A program made the position numbers and the translations under genes. 64,000 nucleotides of DNA from Mycoplasma bradburyae (GTDB taxonomy: Bacteria; Bacillota_I; Bacilli_A; Mycoplasmatales; Mycoplasmoidaceae). The stretch is taken from positions 434,001-498,000 of the forward strand of contig NZ_CP101415.1 of NCBI RefSeq assembly GCF_024339025.1, given 5' to 3'. The stretch's first letter is position 1, and each line of letters opens with the position of its first letter. The notes under the pieces were generated by a model that made no database searches, was not told where the DNA came from, and saw only the letters and a list, made by a program, of their open reading frames with translations. This document shows positions 31,454-43,009 of the stretch, in pieces.

Positions 31454-32614
31454 ATGAATCATCAGTTACAATGAATTAAATTAGCAGAGCAGATCCATTA
31501 TGATAGTGGTTACGTGTTTTGCAACATTATAGATCCAGCACTAATTAACCATTTAAATTTTGATAAAAAGAATAGTCCATTAGTATTTTTTATCATTTGC
31601 GATCAAGATGATAATCAACTATTAATATTTGATAATACGAATGGATTTAGTTTTGATGAAATCAAGAGTTTAAGTAATTTTTACCAAGGCGAAAACGATC
31701 AATATCATGCCTATTTTAGATCATTAATCAAATTAGGTGACAGTTTTGAATTCATCAATCAAAATGCTTCTGAAGAAGTTGGTTATTACTTTACTTTAAA
31801 GAAGAAAGATAACCAACTTGAATTTAATGATTTAAAACAAACCGAACGCGGTGAGTATTATTATCGAACGAAGTTTTCAAATGGAACTTTAGTAAGAATA
31901 AAGAAGCTGAAAAAATCATACGAATTAGATGAATCTAAGGTAATTGCTAATCGTTTAAAACTAATTTATCAAAAGTTTATTAATACTAATAAGTTGGAAA
32001 TCTTTATCTTACATAAGAAAAACGAAGAGTTTTACGATTTAGCTGGTAGCAACCCTGCTAAGATCAATTCATTTGATAAAGCTAAACCACTAGCCAAGAC
32101 TAAAAAACCTGTTTTAGCTACTTTAAAAAACGGTAAAAACCGTCTTATTGTCGATAAAATTATCGAATGAAACGACAAAAATATCTATGTTAATGGTTAT
32201 GTCGGGATTTTAAAAGATCCTGATTTTAAAAGAGCTGGTTTGTATCTTTATAACAATAATAAACTAATCAAAGGTATTAGTTATTACGAAAGATATCGTC
32301 CTGAATTATTGTTTGGTGATATTAATCATTTAAATAATCAATATATTTATGGTGAGATTGAATTATCAAATATCGATGTGGGAATATCTAATGATATCTT
32401 TGAGTATGATGCTAAGTTTGAAAAACGCTTATTAAAATATTTAATTAGCTTAATTGGTGATCAAAGATGTAATCAAGAAGATAAAATCAGCGGCTGGGTA
32501 AAAAATCTCGATAAGCAAAAAGATACAGATGAAAATAATTCAAATAAAGAAAAAACTAAAGAATTAAATTCAACTGATGAATCAACCTCTTCAGAAAATA
32601 AAAAAGAATCATAG
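31454..32614 (+). CDS. Possible GHKL-type ATPase, function unknown (386 aa)
   Basis: Not firmly recognised. Near residue 50, LLIFDNTNGFSFDEIKSLSN resembles the D-x-G-x-G (Bergerat) ATP-lid motif of GHKL ATPases (MutL/Hsp90/MORC-like), though degenerate. Later, YERYRPELLFGDINHLNNQY and IYGEIELSNIDVGISNDIF (~270-315) recall the C-terminal part of HATPase_c_3 proteins found beside restriction-like systems. The last ~45 residues are Glu/Asn/Ser/Lys-rich and disordered. Two Trp are TGA. It is divergent from the GntR-family gene and may be its target. The assignment is tentative. Confidence 0.5.
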
Positions 32615-32624
32615 AAACCTGATT

Positions 32625-32660
32625 AATCACCTAATCTAAACCATTTAAATTAGGTGATTT
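32625..32660 (+). terminator. Terminator of the 386-aa gene
   Basis: AATCACCTAA / TTAGGTGATT stem followed by a T-run (plus strand), 10 nt after the stop codon. Confidence 0.85.
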
Positions 32661-32789
32661 TTATTTGTTTTTTATGAATTTTAAGATATGCAATAAATCT
32701 TAAAAATTTTATAAATCATCGAAAAAAATAACATTTTTATATAAAAGAACTAACTAAAAATAGATAGTGTTTTATGCATAAAAATAAAA

Positions 32790-32815
32790 AAACACAACCC
32801 ATTTGAGTTGTGTTT
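32790..32815 (-). terminator. Terminator of the nrd operon
   Basis: AAACACAAC / GTTGTGTTT stem with an 8-nt loop, followed on the minus strand by a T-run. It lies ~20 nt after the nrdE stop. Confidence 0.85.
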
Positions 32816-32836
32816 AAAAGTATGATTTAATTATTA

Positions 32837-35005
32837 TTAGATCTTACAAACTTCACATTCCATAACGCCAGCTTGATCTTTAGCTCAGTCTAAGTTTTCA
32901 GAATCTTCTAGAACGTTTTGACGAACTCTTACATAATAGATTGATGAACACTTAGATTTATAAGCGCGAATATAAGCTTTATTTAAATCTCTTGTTGTGG
33001 CAGTATCATTCATAAATAATGTTAATGAAATTGCTTGATCAACATGTTTCTGTGCTTGAGCGCAGATATCAATATAAGGATTAGGTCCTAATTCATACGC
33101 CCCATCTTTGTAGTATTTATAGTTAGTTTCATCTAATTGGTATGCTAATGAATAAATACGACCAATTTTACCTTCTTTACGAACTTCAACTGGTGCTACA
33201 ACAGGTTGTAATGAAGGAGTACAAGAAGATAAATAAGAAATACTTCCAGTAGGAGCTACTGCTAGTAAGTGCGAATTAGCCAATCCTGTTTTTTTAATTT
33301 GTTCTACAAGATCTCTTCAATCTTGTTGAGTAGGAACTTTAATTTTATAACCATCAAAGATTTCTTTAATTCTAGAGTTTTTAATTACATATGTATTAGG
33401 ATCGCATTCTGTATATTTTTTAAAATATGATCCATCAGCATATTTAGAAGAAGAGAAATTAGCATATGTTTGTTTAGTTTCAGTTGCTATACGATTAGAA
33501 GCTTTAAATGCATAATATGCCAAAGTGTAGAAGAAGAAATCGGTAAATTCTAGTGCTTCTGGTGAATTGTAATAAATTTGGTGGGTTGCTAAGAAACCAT
33601 GTAAATTCATTGCTCCAAGTCCTAGTGCGTGGTTATTAGTATTACCATTTTTAATTGAAGGAGCAGCATCTAAATTAGCAGTTCTTGAAACATGATCTAA
33701 TGATTTAATTGCATAGTAGATCGATTCTTCAAATCGATCACCAGAACGCATCATTTTATCAATATTAACAGAACCTAAATTACACGAGATATCTTGACCT
33801 AGTTTTTTAATTGATAAATCGATATTATATTCAGTTGATGATGAACTTTGTACGATCTCAGAGCAAAGATTAGACATCACAATACGACCAGCGTTCGGGT
33901 TGCGATTGTTTACTGTATCATCGAATAATAAGTAAGGATAACCTGATTCGAAATGTAATTCAGCAACAGTTTGGAAGAATTTTCTAGCAGATATATATGT
34001 TTTCTTGATTCTCGGGTTATTAACCATATTATGATATTCTTCAGTTACTTTGATATCTGATAATGGAATACCATATTCTTTTTGAACATCATATGGCGAG
34101 AATAATGCCATTTGATCGTTATTTTTAGCTAATTCAAAAGTAATGTCAGGAACAACTAAACCTAGCGCTAAAGATTTAATACGAATTTTTTCGTCAGCAT
34201 TTTCTCTTTTAGAATCCAAGAAAACCATAACATCTGGATGATGCGCGTGTAAATAAGCAGCACCAACTCCAGGACGTTGTCCTAATTGGTTAGCATAAGA
34301 AAATGAGTCTTCAAGAATCTTCATAACTGGAATTACTCCAGAAGCTTGCCCTTCAATATTTTTAATTGGAGCACCGAATTCTCTTAAGTTAGTTAAACAT
34401 AAAGCAACACCGCCACCACGTTTAGAAAGTTGCAATGAAGTAGTTATTGCGCGACCGATTGATTCCATATTATCTTCAACTCTTAAAAGATAACAAGAAA
34501 CATATTCACCCCTTTGTTTTTTACCGGCATTTAAAAATGTTGGCGTTGCAGGTTGGAATCGTCCTGATAGGATTTCGATTAGGATATTCTTAACGCTTTC
34601 AAAGTTTTTACCACCTAAAAACAAGGCATTCATCAAACAACGATCGCTATAAGTTTCTAAAAATTCTTTACCATCATTAGTCTTCAAACAATAAGCATTG
34701 TAAAACTTAAATGCCCCCATAAATGATGGGAATTTGTGATCAAATTCTTTAATTAACTCATAAAGTTCGATTAATTGAGATTCAGAAACATTTTCAACAA
34801 CTTCTCTTTCATAAAAGTTGTTGTTAATTAAATATTCCATTCGTTCTTTAATGCTATTAAACTGCTTTGTTCTAGGTTTTACGTGAACATCCATATAGAT
34901 TTCCACAGCTTTAGCATCGTTTTTAGTAGAATTTTTACCTTCGTCAAGCTTACTCATTGCATTATAAGCAAGATATTGATCAGCTTCTTTAAAGTTGTTA
35001 CTCAT
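32837..35005 (-). CDS. nrdE: Ribonucleotide reductase class I, catalytic subunit NrdE
   Basis: Reduces NDPs to dNDPs with NrdF as radical source. 722 residues. Recognisable stretches: RFQPATPTFLNAGKKQRGEY (N-terminal active-site region), SCYLLRVEDNMESIGRA, KRGGGVALCLTNLREFGAP, NLCSEIVQ with the active-site Cys-x-Glu, and PTGSISYLSSCTPSLQPV. The C-terminus MECEVCKI supplies the Cys-x2-Cys pair that re-reduces the active site. Three Trp codons in the C-terminal quarter are TGA. Last gene of the nrdF-nrdI-nrdE operon. Confidence 0.96.
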
Positions 35006-35070
35006 TTTTATTTCTCTTCCTTAAGTTGCAATATTTATCTTTCTATAAATATTGGTATATTAGTATAAAT

Positions 35071-35526
35071 TTATTCTTCTCATTGTCACAATTTTTGAAT
35101 TCGTTCACGAACTAAATCTTCGTCATATTTAGTTCCGATTAGTTCAAAAATATGTAATAAAGGTACATCTAATTTTGTTCTTAAAACGTGACCAGCAAGT
35201 CCATATGTTTCACCAAAATTAGTATTACCACTAGCAATTACACCAACACAGTGATTACGGTTTTTTTCTTTATTTAAGAATTTAATAACTTGTTTAGGTA
35301 CAGCACCTTTGAAATCATCTAATCCGCCAGCATATGTTGGACAGATTAAGACATAGTCAAAATCAACTTCGATATCTTCGTTTAAATCGATTGGAATTCT
35401 AGTTGCAGGATAACCTAATTTATCACAAAATTTCTTAGTATTTTCGGTTACGCTTGAAAAATAAACTACATTGATACTTCCTAAAGGTTTTCTTTTAGGA
35501 ACATTAAGCTTTTGATTATCTTGCAT
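35071..35526 (-). CDS. nrdI: Flavodoxin-like NrdI
   Basis: Small flavoprotein that activates NrdF. 151 residues. FMN-binding features: VYFSSVTENTKKFCDKLG (phosphate-binding loop), LICPTYAGG and VGVIASGNTNFGETYGLAG. The last residues (LWQWEE) contain two TGA Trp. In class Ie systems NrdI is required to oxidise the NrdF tyrosine to a DOPA radical (published for Mycoplasma and relatives), which fits its position between nrdF and nrdE. Confidence 0.93.
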
Positions 35527-35529
35527 TGA

Positions 35530-36549
35530 TTAAAACTCCCAATCATCATCTTCTGTTTCTTCAGTTACACCCATAATATATGAGCTACCATTACCACTGA
35601 AGAAATCATGGTTTTCATCAGCACGAGCTGATAGTTGAGCAAATACTTCGGGAGCAATCTTAGTTTCTTCTGGAGTAAATGGAGATTCATAACCACAGTT
35701 TTGCAAGAATTTACCAGCGTTGTATAAACTAAACGCAATCGCTTCGTCTGCTAACCCAAAACCATCGTAAAGTTCTCTTAAGAAATCTTTTTCTAATTCA
35801 ATTAGTTTGTACAAAGTATCAAATACGAATTGTTTGTATTCTTCTTGTTTTTCTTTTGGTAGTTTTTCTACTTTTTTACGGTATTTATACCCTGAGTAGT
35901 AATTATGAATTACTTTATCTCTTAAGATTAATCTAATAATATCACTTGTGTTTGGTAACTTAGCTCTAGCTGCTAAATAAAACGGTAAATAAAATCCACC
36001 ATATAATAAAAATCCAGGCATAAGTGCTGCCGCAATCTTAGATTTTAATGGATCACTTGAAGTGTAATAAGGTACTAAGAATTTTGCGCGAGCTTGTAAT
36101 TTTTCATTATTAATTACTCATTCATGAGCTTCTTCAATTTCATCACTTGTATTTAGTGTCGAGAAGATTGTCCCATAACTACGAGCATGGACTCCAACCA
36201 TAAATGAGAAATTTGCATAAATAAATTGTTCGTGGTCTGTTAATGAGTTAGGTATCTGAGCAATATCACCTAAAGTACACTGAATCGTATCTAAAAGCGT
36301 TAAACCTGTGAATGTTCTTGTTAAAAGTTGTTTTCATTCCGGTGTCATTTCATTTCAAGACTTAAGGTCATTAGATACAGGAATTTTTTCTGGTAATCAA
36401 AAATTTTGCGTTACTCTCGTTCAAACTTCTAGATCTTTTGGATCGTTAATAACATTTCAGTTAATAGAACGCATAACACCTTTTTGTCCATTCGCAACAT
36501 ATCCAAGCGGGCTAAATGATTCATCATAGTATTTATTGTTATTCGACAT
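35530..36549 (-). CDS. nrdF: Ribonucleotide reductase radical subunit NrdF, class Ie (Val-Pro-Lys variant)
   Basis: 339 residues, clearly homologous to NrdF (DLKSWNEMTPEWKQLLTRTF, FTGLTLLDTIQ, GFYLPFYLAARAKLPNTSD). Three of the four carboxylate metal ligands are replaced: the Glu in FMESVHA is Val (FMVGVHARSYG), the Glu in LLESFLFY is Pro (LMPGFLLYGG), and the Glu in RDEAVH is Lys (RDKVIHNYY). The first Asp (LLDTIQ), both His and the Tyr after VHARS remain. This is the VPK signature of metal-free class Ie R2 proteins, which carry a DOPA radical (established for Mycoplasma). First gene of the operon; ribosome-binding site GAAAGGAA precedes the ATG. Confidence 0.95.
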
Positions 36550-37017
36550 ATAAAATAGTTCCTTTCGCAATATTGAATTAAAGATAAGTTTAGACTAAAA
36601 AGGCATAGCGTTATTTTTTATAAAAATAAAAGTTTTGATTACATGTTCTTAGATTATTGTTGCTAATTTAGTCTAGGGGAAATAATTATAAGAGAAAAAA
36701 CCACAATGAAAATAAAAAAATTTTCTTACAAAAATTTATCTTAATAAAATCCTTTTATTTTATTAAGTTTTGTAATGATTTTTATTTTTTAAAAATTTTT
36801 TATTTTACTCAAATAAAAATAATATGTTATAAATATCAATTTTAATTGCTTAAAAAAATTAAAAAAACATTTAAATTTACCGTGTTTTTGTTATTTTTGC
36901 TTGCTTATTAGGTTTATTTTTTAATAAAATAACTAACTTATAAATAAGTTAAAAAAATTAGCATTATAAACTTATAAAACCTTGTGTTTTAAAGGATTTT
37001 TAGTTATCAAAATAATA
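36550..37017 (-). promoter_or_regulatory. nrd promoter and structured leader
   Basis: Minus-strand TATAAT (36685-36690) with TTTTCA about 16 bp upstream gives a start near 36678 and a ~128-nt leader. Close to its 5' end, 36667-36675 (TTTAGTCTA) pairs with 36591-36599 (TAGACTAAA), a 9-bp stem around 67 nt, before the AAAGGAA ribosome-binding site. No NrdR-box-like sequence is seen. The remaining ~330 bases (36690-37017) are extremely AT-rich with no gene. Confidence 0.45.
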
Positions 37018-37048
37018 AAAAACAACTCCTAGGTTTAAGAGTTGTTTT
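37018..37048 (-). terminator. Terminator after the frameshifted membrane-protein gene
   Basis: AAAACAACTC / GAGTTGTTTT stem, 10-nt loop, T-run on the minus strand, ~30 nt beyond the stop at 37077. Confidence 0.85.
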
Positions 37049-37076
37049 AATTACATAAAAATAATCTTTAATAAAC

Positions 37077-38956
37077 TTAATGACCGGTTTTATTAGATCG
37101 CGATGAATGTCTTTTAAAAAAACTGATTGTTAAGATAATTAATAATATTGTTGCTAATAATGAACCAGCTCCAATCACTATTAAACTCGGAATGTTTTTA
37201 ATTGACACTTCAACATTTTCTTGAGTTACAGGTAATATCGAGAAGATTGTTGTTAAGAAATCCATTAAACCGAATAAGAATGCGGTAATAATCCCTAATA
37301 ATAAATATTTTCGTTCTTTGGATTTACCATACATCTGATCGTCACGATTAATCGTTTTAATAAACTGATTAATTGTATCGTTAAAGTCGTTGTATTTAAG
37401 CAATTTATTAATAACAACTTCAATATTACCAAGACCATAGATTTGTTTGATTGTGTAATATTTAAGTTGATTAAGTTCGTTTAATAACTCACGCATTATT
37501 TGAGGTTGCGTATTTTTTAGTTTGTAAAACTTATTAGAAATACTTAAATACTTTGCTTCATATAAGTTTTCATAAATTAAAGCTCAGTTATAAATTTCAA
37601 ATAAGTTAAGATTTTCAAAATAACTTTTAATTATTAAAAAGTCCTTGTTTTGATTAATGAAACATTCATAGTTTTGGTTTAACTCACACAAAACTAAATC
37701 ATGTTTTTTTTGATAATCAACTTGATCTGAAATTTTGAAATTACTAACTGATGATAAAAGTTGATCAAACTTCGTATTAATATAGTTTTTATTATCCAGC
37801 CCAAAGATTTCAGGATACATTAAAAGTAAAACAATCGTTTCATACTTATCAAGTTTTTTATCTGATAAAGATAATTCAAAATTTAATATCTGATCAGATA
37901 AGGATTTTTCTTCAAATTGATAAAGATCATAAAACTCATTAATTAAATCTAACGCATCTTCTAGATTATCAACATCTTCTTGTTGCAAATCTAATTCATG
38001 GTTAAAGAAATATTTACTATTAACATAATTAAAAAGATTTAAAAAATCTAATTCTGCATGAGCGTTAGTTTTTACATTACTTAGATTAGTTTTTCTTTGA
38101 ATGAAATCAAGAAAACTAATCGGCTTATTCGATTGAAAAAACGCTTTAAGATCTTCATAGATCATTAGAATGATCATATTTAAGATATTAATCGCATAAA
38201 AGAATTCTTCGTAATCAACTCCTAAATCATTATTTTCATCTAATGATTTAATCGTTGATACAAATTGATTTTTAAACTTTGAAGACAGATAAATTGAATC
38301 ATCTTGCTTATTAATACTTAAGTCTTCAAATAAGCGAACCTGACTTCTTAGAGAATTTTCCATAAAATGTTCTTTAATGAAATTTTTTATGAAATAATTC
38401 CGATAAACATTTTTAATAAAATCTTCAAAATTAACTTCAATAGCTTGTTTGAAAAATACGAAATTACCCGAAATAATTTTGTTGATTTCATCAAACATCA
38501 GATTGATTTGAATCTTATCACAATACTGATTTAAATAAGAATAATCCTTAACATAAAGTTCAAAAACAAATCTTAAGTCTTGAGATTGGTTAGCTTCAAT
38601 TTCAAAATCATTATTAATATTAGTGATATTAACATAAAAAGCCTCACCGTATTCATCGTGACGAATAACATCAAAATGGTTAAGGTTGTTTGTTCCGATA
38701 ATACTATTAATTTTCTTTAATGAAAAATTAATGATATCACCAATAGATTCTTCATTAAGTAAAGACTGCACATCAAAAAATTCTTCGTTGTTAGCTTTTA
38801 ATAACTTATAGTTATTTTTTGAGATTTTTGTGATGATGCATTAAACAAGTTTGAATCTAAAAAGCTTTTGTTAATTTTTTGAATATTGAAATTAACGATA
38901 TTTTTAATATCGAGATTAAAACTGTTTTTATCTTTATTCTTCTTTATTAAATCCAT
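37077..38956 (-). pseudogene. Large protein with two C-terminal membrane helices, frameshifted near the N-terminus
   Basis: Paralogue of the 28502-30460 gene. ATG at 38956 opens a frame MDLIKKNKDKNSFNLDIKN... that stops after 52 codons (TAA at 38798-38800). The rest (NNYKLLKANNEEFFDVQSLL... to TAA at 37077) continues in another frame. The two frames overlap at an A6 tract (plus-strand T's 38815-38820); one extra A would join them into a ~626-residue protein. The large part has two C-terminal helices (YLLLGIITAFLFGLMDFLTT; SLIVIGAGSLLATILLIILT). It may be a true pseudogene, a slip-strand ON/OFF gene, ribosomal slippage or a sequencing error. An internal GTG at 38771 could start a shorter product. 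Function unknown. Confidence 0.65.
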
Positions 38957-39042
38957 AAATTTAACAAAAATATTATAAATATTTATTTTATTTAAAATGA
39001 GTTAAAGAACAAGTTTTATTATGTTATATAATAAATAGAATT

Positions 39043-40026
39043 ATGTCAAAAATATCAATTATCTACTATTTAAGCCAAGAAGTTATGAATTTAAAGACTT
39101 CTTTAAATTCTTTATTTAACATCAATAATCTAAAAGATCATGAACTGATTTTTATTAATGATGATGTTAATGAAAATGTGATAAAAATTTGACAAACAGA
39201 ACTAAGCAAATATAACGATTTAAACTATCAAATCGTTAATGTTTCGCAATCATTAGGAATGAGCGAAGCTTATAATCTAGGAGTTAGAGTAGCTAGTGGT
39301 GAGTTTAGTTTATTAACTAACCAATTGATTAATTTTAAACCTAGTATTTTAGATGAATTAACAGCACAGTTAGAAAAACTCGATGATGATGTTGGTGTGC
39401 TTAACTTTTTAATCGATGAACCAGCTTTCTATGATCAGAAAAAAGATATGGCTGATAACAAGGACGCTAACTTGTTAATATATGATAAGTTACATATCGA
39501 TCTAATCATTAAGGGTTCATTAAACTTTTATGATAAATTGTTTAGAACTAAATTATTAGTTGATAATAAACTTAAATTTAATGTTACTCACTACCAACCA
39601 GGGTTGTTTATTTTGAAAGTTTATGGCAAGACTAATAAATGTGCAGTTTATAAAAAGATCTTAGCTAAGCGAAGAAAAGAAATTAGTCTTGGTAATAACA
39701 TCTATGACGTATTATTCCAAATCAACCAGTTTTCCCAACTTAAAGAATACAATAAATGAACTGATAAGTACCAATATGAATTAGAATTCATTGCGATCTT
39801 AATGTCTATGTATCATTTTGTTTCTTTAGTATTACATTCAAACTTTTCAGATCGTGATAAACGCAATGCTATTAAAATAAGTAATGAAATGTTATTACGC
39901 TTCTTTCCTAAATACGAAAAAAACAAGTTTATTAATGAGATTCAAAACGAACATTGAAGAAATTACTTCTTGAAGTTCAAACCTAAATTAGCTTGAATTC
40001 AAACTAAGTTTGATGCTGATAAATAA
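39043..40026 (+). CDS. Glycosyltransferase family 2-like protein, degenerate (327 aa)
   Basis: The start MSKISIIYYLSQEVMNLKTSLNSL and the strand LIFINDDVNENV, then LGMSEAYNLGVRVASGEFSLLTNQLI, follow the GT-A fold order (nucleotide strand, N-x-G helix, position of the DxD). The metal-binding DxD is replaced by TNQ, so catalysis is doubtful; the protein may have a changed role. Four TGA Trp codons are in the C-terminal half. It overlaps the RDD gene by one base (TAATG). Confidence 0.6.
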
Positions 40027-40748
40027 TGAACGTTATATTTTATAACGAAGACAAAAAGATTAATGAGCAATATTATCTAGCTAGTGCAACTAAAAGAATT
40101 TTTGCAGCTTTATTTGATTTAATATTCATTAGCGGTATTAGTTTTGGTATTAATTACCTAATTAACTTTTTGTTTGATCAATATTGAACTAATTATCCGA
40201 TTGGATTATTCGTAATTTTAGTAGGAATAACTACTTTTATTTTTTTTAGTCTTTATTTTATTTTAATTCCTAGATTAACTAAAGGTAAAACGCTTTTTAG
40301 ATTGGTGTTTAAGATTCAGTTGATTGAAAGAAATGAGATTAAAAAATACGTAATTCACTTATTTTTGCATAATATCTTAATCTATTTGTTTTTAGTTGTT
40401 ATTATGATTGTTATGGGCGCTTCTTTATTTAGTTTTACTAACAATCAACAAAAAGAAATTATCAATTTATTCCTTAAAAAAAATATCTTAGATCAACCGG
40501 TTAATATCATTATCTTTGTTAGCTTTTTTAAGGGATTATATTCAGTTTATGCAATCTTATTATTAGTTATTTTGATATCAGTAATAATGCGTTCTAGAAA
40601 ACTAGCATTACACGACAGAGTTGCTAACCTAGTTATGATCGATCTATCTACTAAGATAGATCTATATAAACAAGAAGAAAAAAAACCTAAACAATCTGAT
40701 AAGATTGAAATTAATCTACCTGGAAATATTGATATAAGTGAGATTTAA
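40026..40748 (+). CDS. RDD family membrane protein
   Basis: 240 residues. The RDD signature is clear: ATKRIFAALFDLIFI (Arg and Asp in helix 1, residues ~19-33), LTKGKTLFRLVFKIQLI after helix 2, and RKLALHDRVANLVMI (~195-209). Four to five membrane helices and a charged cytoplasmic tail. Suggested roles of the family (ion or osmolyte transport) are unproven. It lies between the glycosyltransferase-like gene and pcrA, 2 nt from the latter. Confidence 0.8.
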
Positions 40749-40750
40749 AT

Positions 40751-43009
40751 ATGAAAGATTATCTACAAAGACTAAACAAACAACAATATGATGTTGTCAC
40801 TAGTGAGTTAATTCCAATCTTTGTTGTAGCAGGCGCTGGAACAGGTAAAACAAATGTTTTAACATCAAGAATAGCTTATTTGATTGATCATTACAATATT
40901 CCAGAATACCGATTATTAGCAATCACTTTCACGAATAAAGCTGCTAAACAGATGCAACACCGACTAGAACTTTTATTACAAAAACCTAAAGTAGATGTAT
41001 CTTTTAGAACTTTTCACGGACTGTGTGCACAAATCATTCGTGAAGAAGTTGATCATATTGATAACTTAGACAACAAATTCAATATTCTCGATGAAGTTGA
41101 TCAAGGAAGTGTGATTAATGAAATCTATAAATCACCTAAGTATGATAGTTATCGCGATACCTATATAGACTTTAAGAAAAGTAATATTTTAGCTTTGATT
41201 AATGAAGCTAAAATATATAACTTAAATATTCCTGAATTTTTAAGTTCTGATTTTAATAAATTAGGTGAAGATCATAAGATTCCCAACAATCTAATTAATT
41301 GTTATAACGAATTTTATGAAGATTACCAACAAGCATTAGTTGAGCTTAATTCAATTGATTTTAATGATTTATTAAATATTACTTATAACCTTTTTCAAAA
41401 CAATCGTTATGTTTTGAAAAAATGGCAAAAACGTTTTGATTGTATTTTAGTAGATGAATTTCAAGATACTAATGAAATTCAATACAACATCATTAAATTA
41501 TTAAGAGAAGAAAATGATAATTTCTTATTCGTAGGCGATCCTGATCAATCTATTTATGGTTGAAGAGGTGCTAGTAGTGAGATTGGTGATTCAATTCAAA
41601 ACGATTTTAGTAATTTAGCTATTAAATATTTAACTAAGAACTATCGATCTAAACAAAGTATTTTAAATTTAGCTAATGAAGCAATTAAAAAAAATAATAG
41701 TCGTTATTTCAAATCATTAATATCGCACGATCTGACTGATCTAGGTAACAAACCGATCTGAATTAATTTTGCTAATAGTGAATATCAAAACCGTTTTGTA
41801 ATCGATGAAATCAAAAAAATGATTTCAACTAAAAGATATTCTTATGGCGATTTTGCGATTTTATATCGAACGAACTTTAGTTCGTTATCTCTTGAAAGAC
41901 TAATTAAAGAGAATCGTATTCCTTATGAAATTTATGGCGGATACAAATTCTTTTTAAGAAAAGAAATTAAAGATTTAGTTGCTTATCTTAAATTAGTCGA
42001 TACAAATGATAATGTTGCTTTTGATCGAATTATTAATACCCCTAAAAGAATGATTGGTGAAAGTAGTGTTGCTATTATCAAAGAACTAGCAAACAAAAAA
42101 AACGTAACATATTTTCAATCGCTTGATTATTTAGATGAAAGTGAATTAAAGCCAAGTGTTAAAAATAATGCTTTGAAATTTAAAGCATTGATTGAAACTT
42201 TAAGAAGCAAAAAAGAAGATAAAACTCCTTTAGAAATCCTTAAAGAAATTATTGAAGTAACCGATTATTATAATTATTTAAATGAATCTACCAAGATCTT
42301 TAGTGTCAATGAATTCGTTGATTTCTTAGAAAAATATCAAAATGAATACGAAAATGATTTTGGAACAATTCTAACTATTGATGACTTTATCCAAAATCTA
42401 GCGCTTGAAAGCGATATCCAAACAGGGACTAATCAAAAAGAAAAAAACGCTTTAAAATTAATGACGATTCACAGTGCTAAAGGTTTAGAATTCAAGAATG
42501 TTTTTATTATTAATATGAATGAAAACATTCTACCAAGTGCTAGAGCAATATCATCTACTAATAGCAATAAAAAAATTGCTGAAGAAAGAAGAATTGCTTA
42601 TGTAGCATACACTAGAGCTAAAGAAAACCTTTGATTATGCTCAAATGAAGATTATGATAATCGCTCAAGAAATGAATCAATGCCTTCAAGATTTTTATAT
42701 GAAATCGGTAAAGAAGTATTAGATATTCAAAATAAAGCTAACAACATCATTCATCGTAACGACTTTCTAACTGATGAAGATGGTTGGTACAATTCTAAAA
42801 AAGATAGTTCAAATCTAAATGCTTGAAACTCAACCACTGAAATAAAACATAACTATTTTGTCGGTGAGATTATTTACCATAAAGTTTATGGTGAAGGAAT
42901 CGTTCGTTTAATTGGTGATTCAACAATTAAAGTAACTTTTAAAGATAAAAAATCTGGTAGCAAAGAATTGCTTAAAGATCACAAGTTAATTAGCTATGTC
43001 AAAGAATAA
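40751..43009 (+). CDS. pcrA: UvrD/PcrA-type DNA helicase
   Basis: Superfamily 1A 3'-5' helicase for repair and replication. 752 residues. Motifs in order: Q motif LNKQQYDVV; I AGAGTGKT; Ia ITFTNKAAKQM; Ib FRTFHGLC; II LVDEFQDTN; III VGDPDQSIYGWRGA (Trp TGA); IV LTKNYRS; IVa LYRTN; V TIHSAKGLEFKNVF; VI RIAYVAYTRAKENL. The C-terminal Tudor-like segment VGEIIYHKVYGEGIV binds RNA polymerase in related proteins. It overlaps the 5-FCL gene by 14 nt. Confidence 0.95.

Noticed and set aside
37077-37496. Independent 139-residue membrane protein
   Set aside because: It is the C-terminal part of the 37077-38956 frame; the apparent gap upstream is a TGA-Trp codon.
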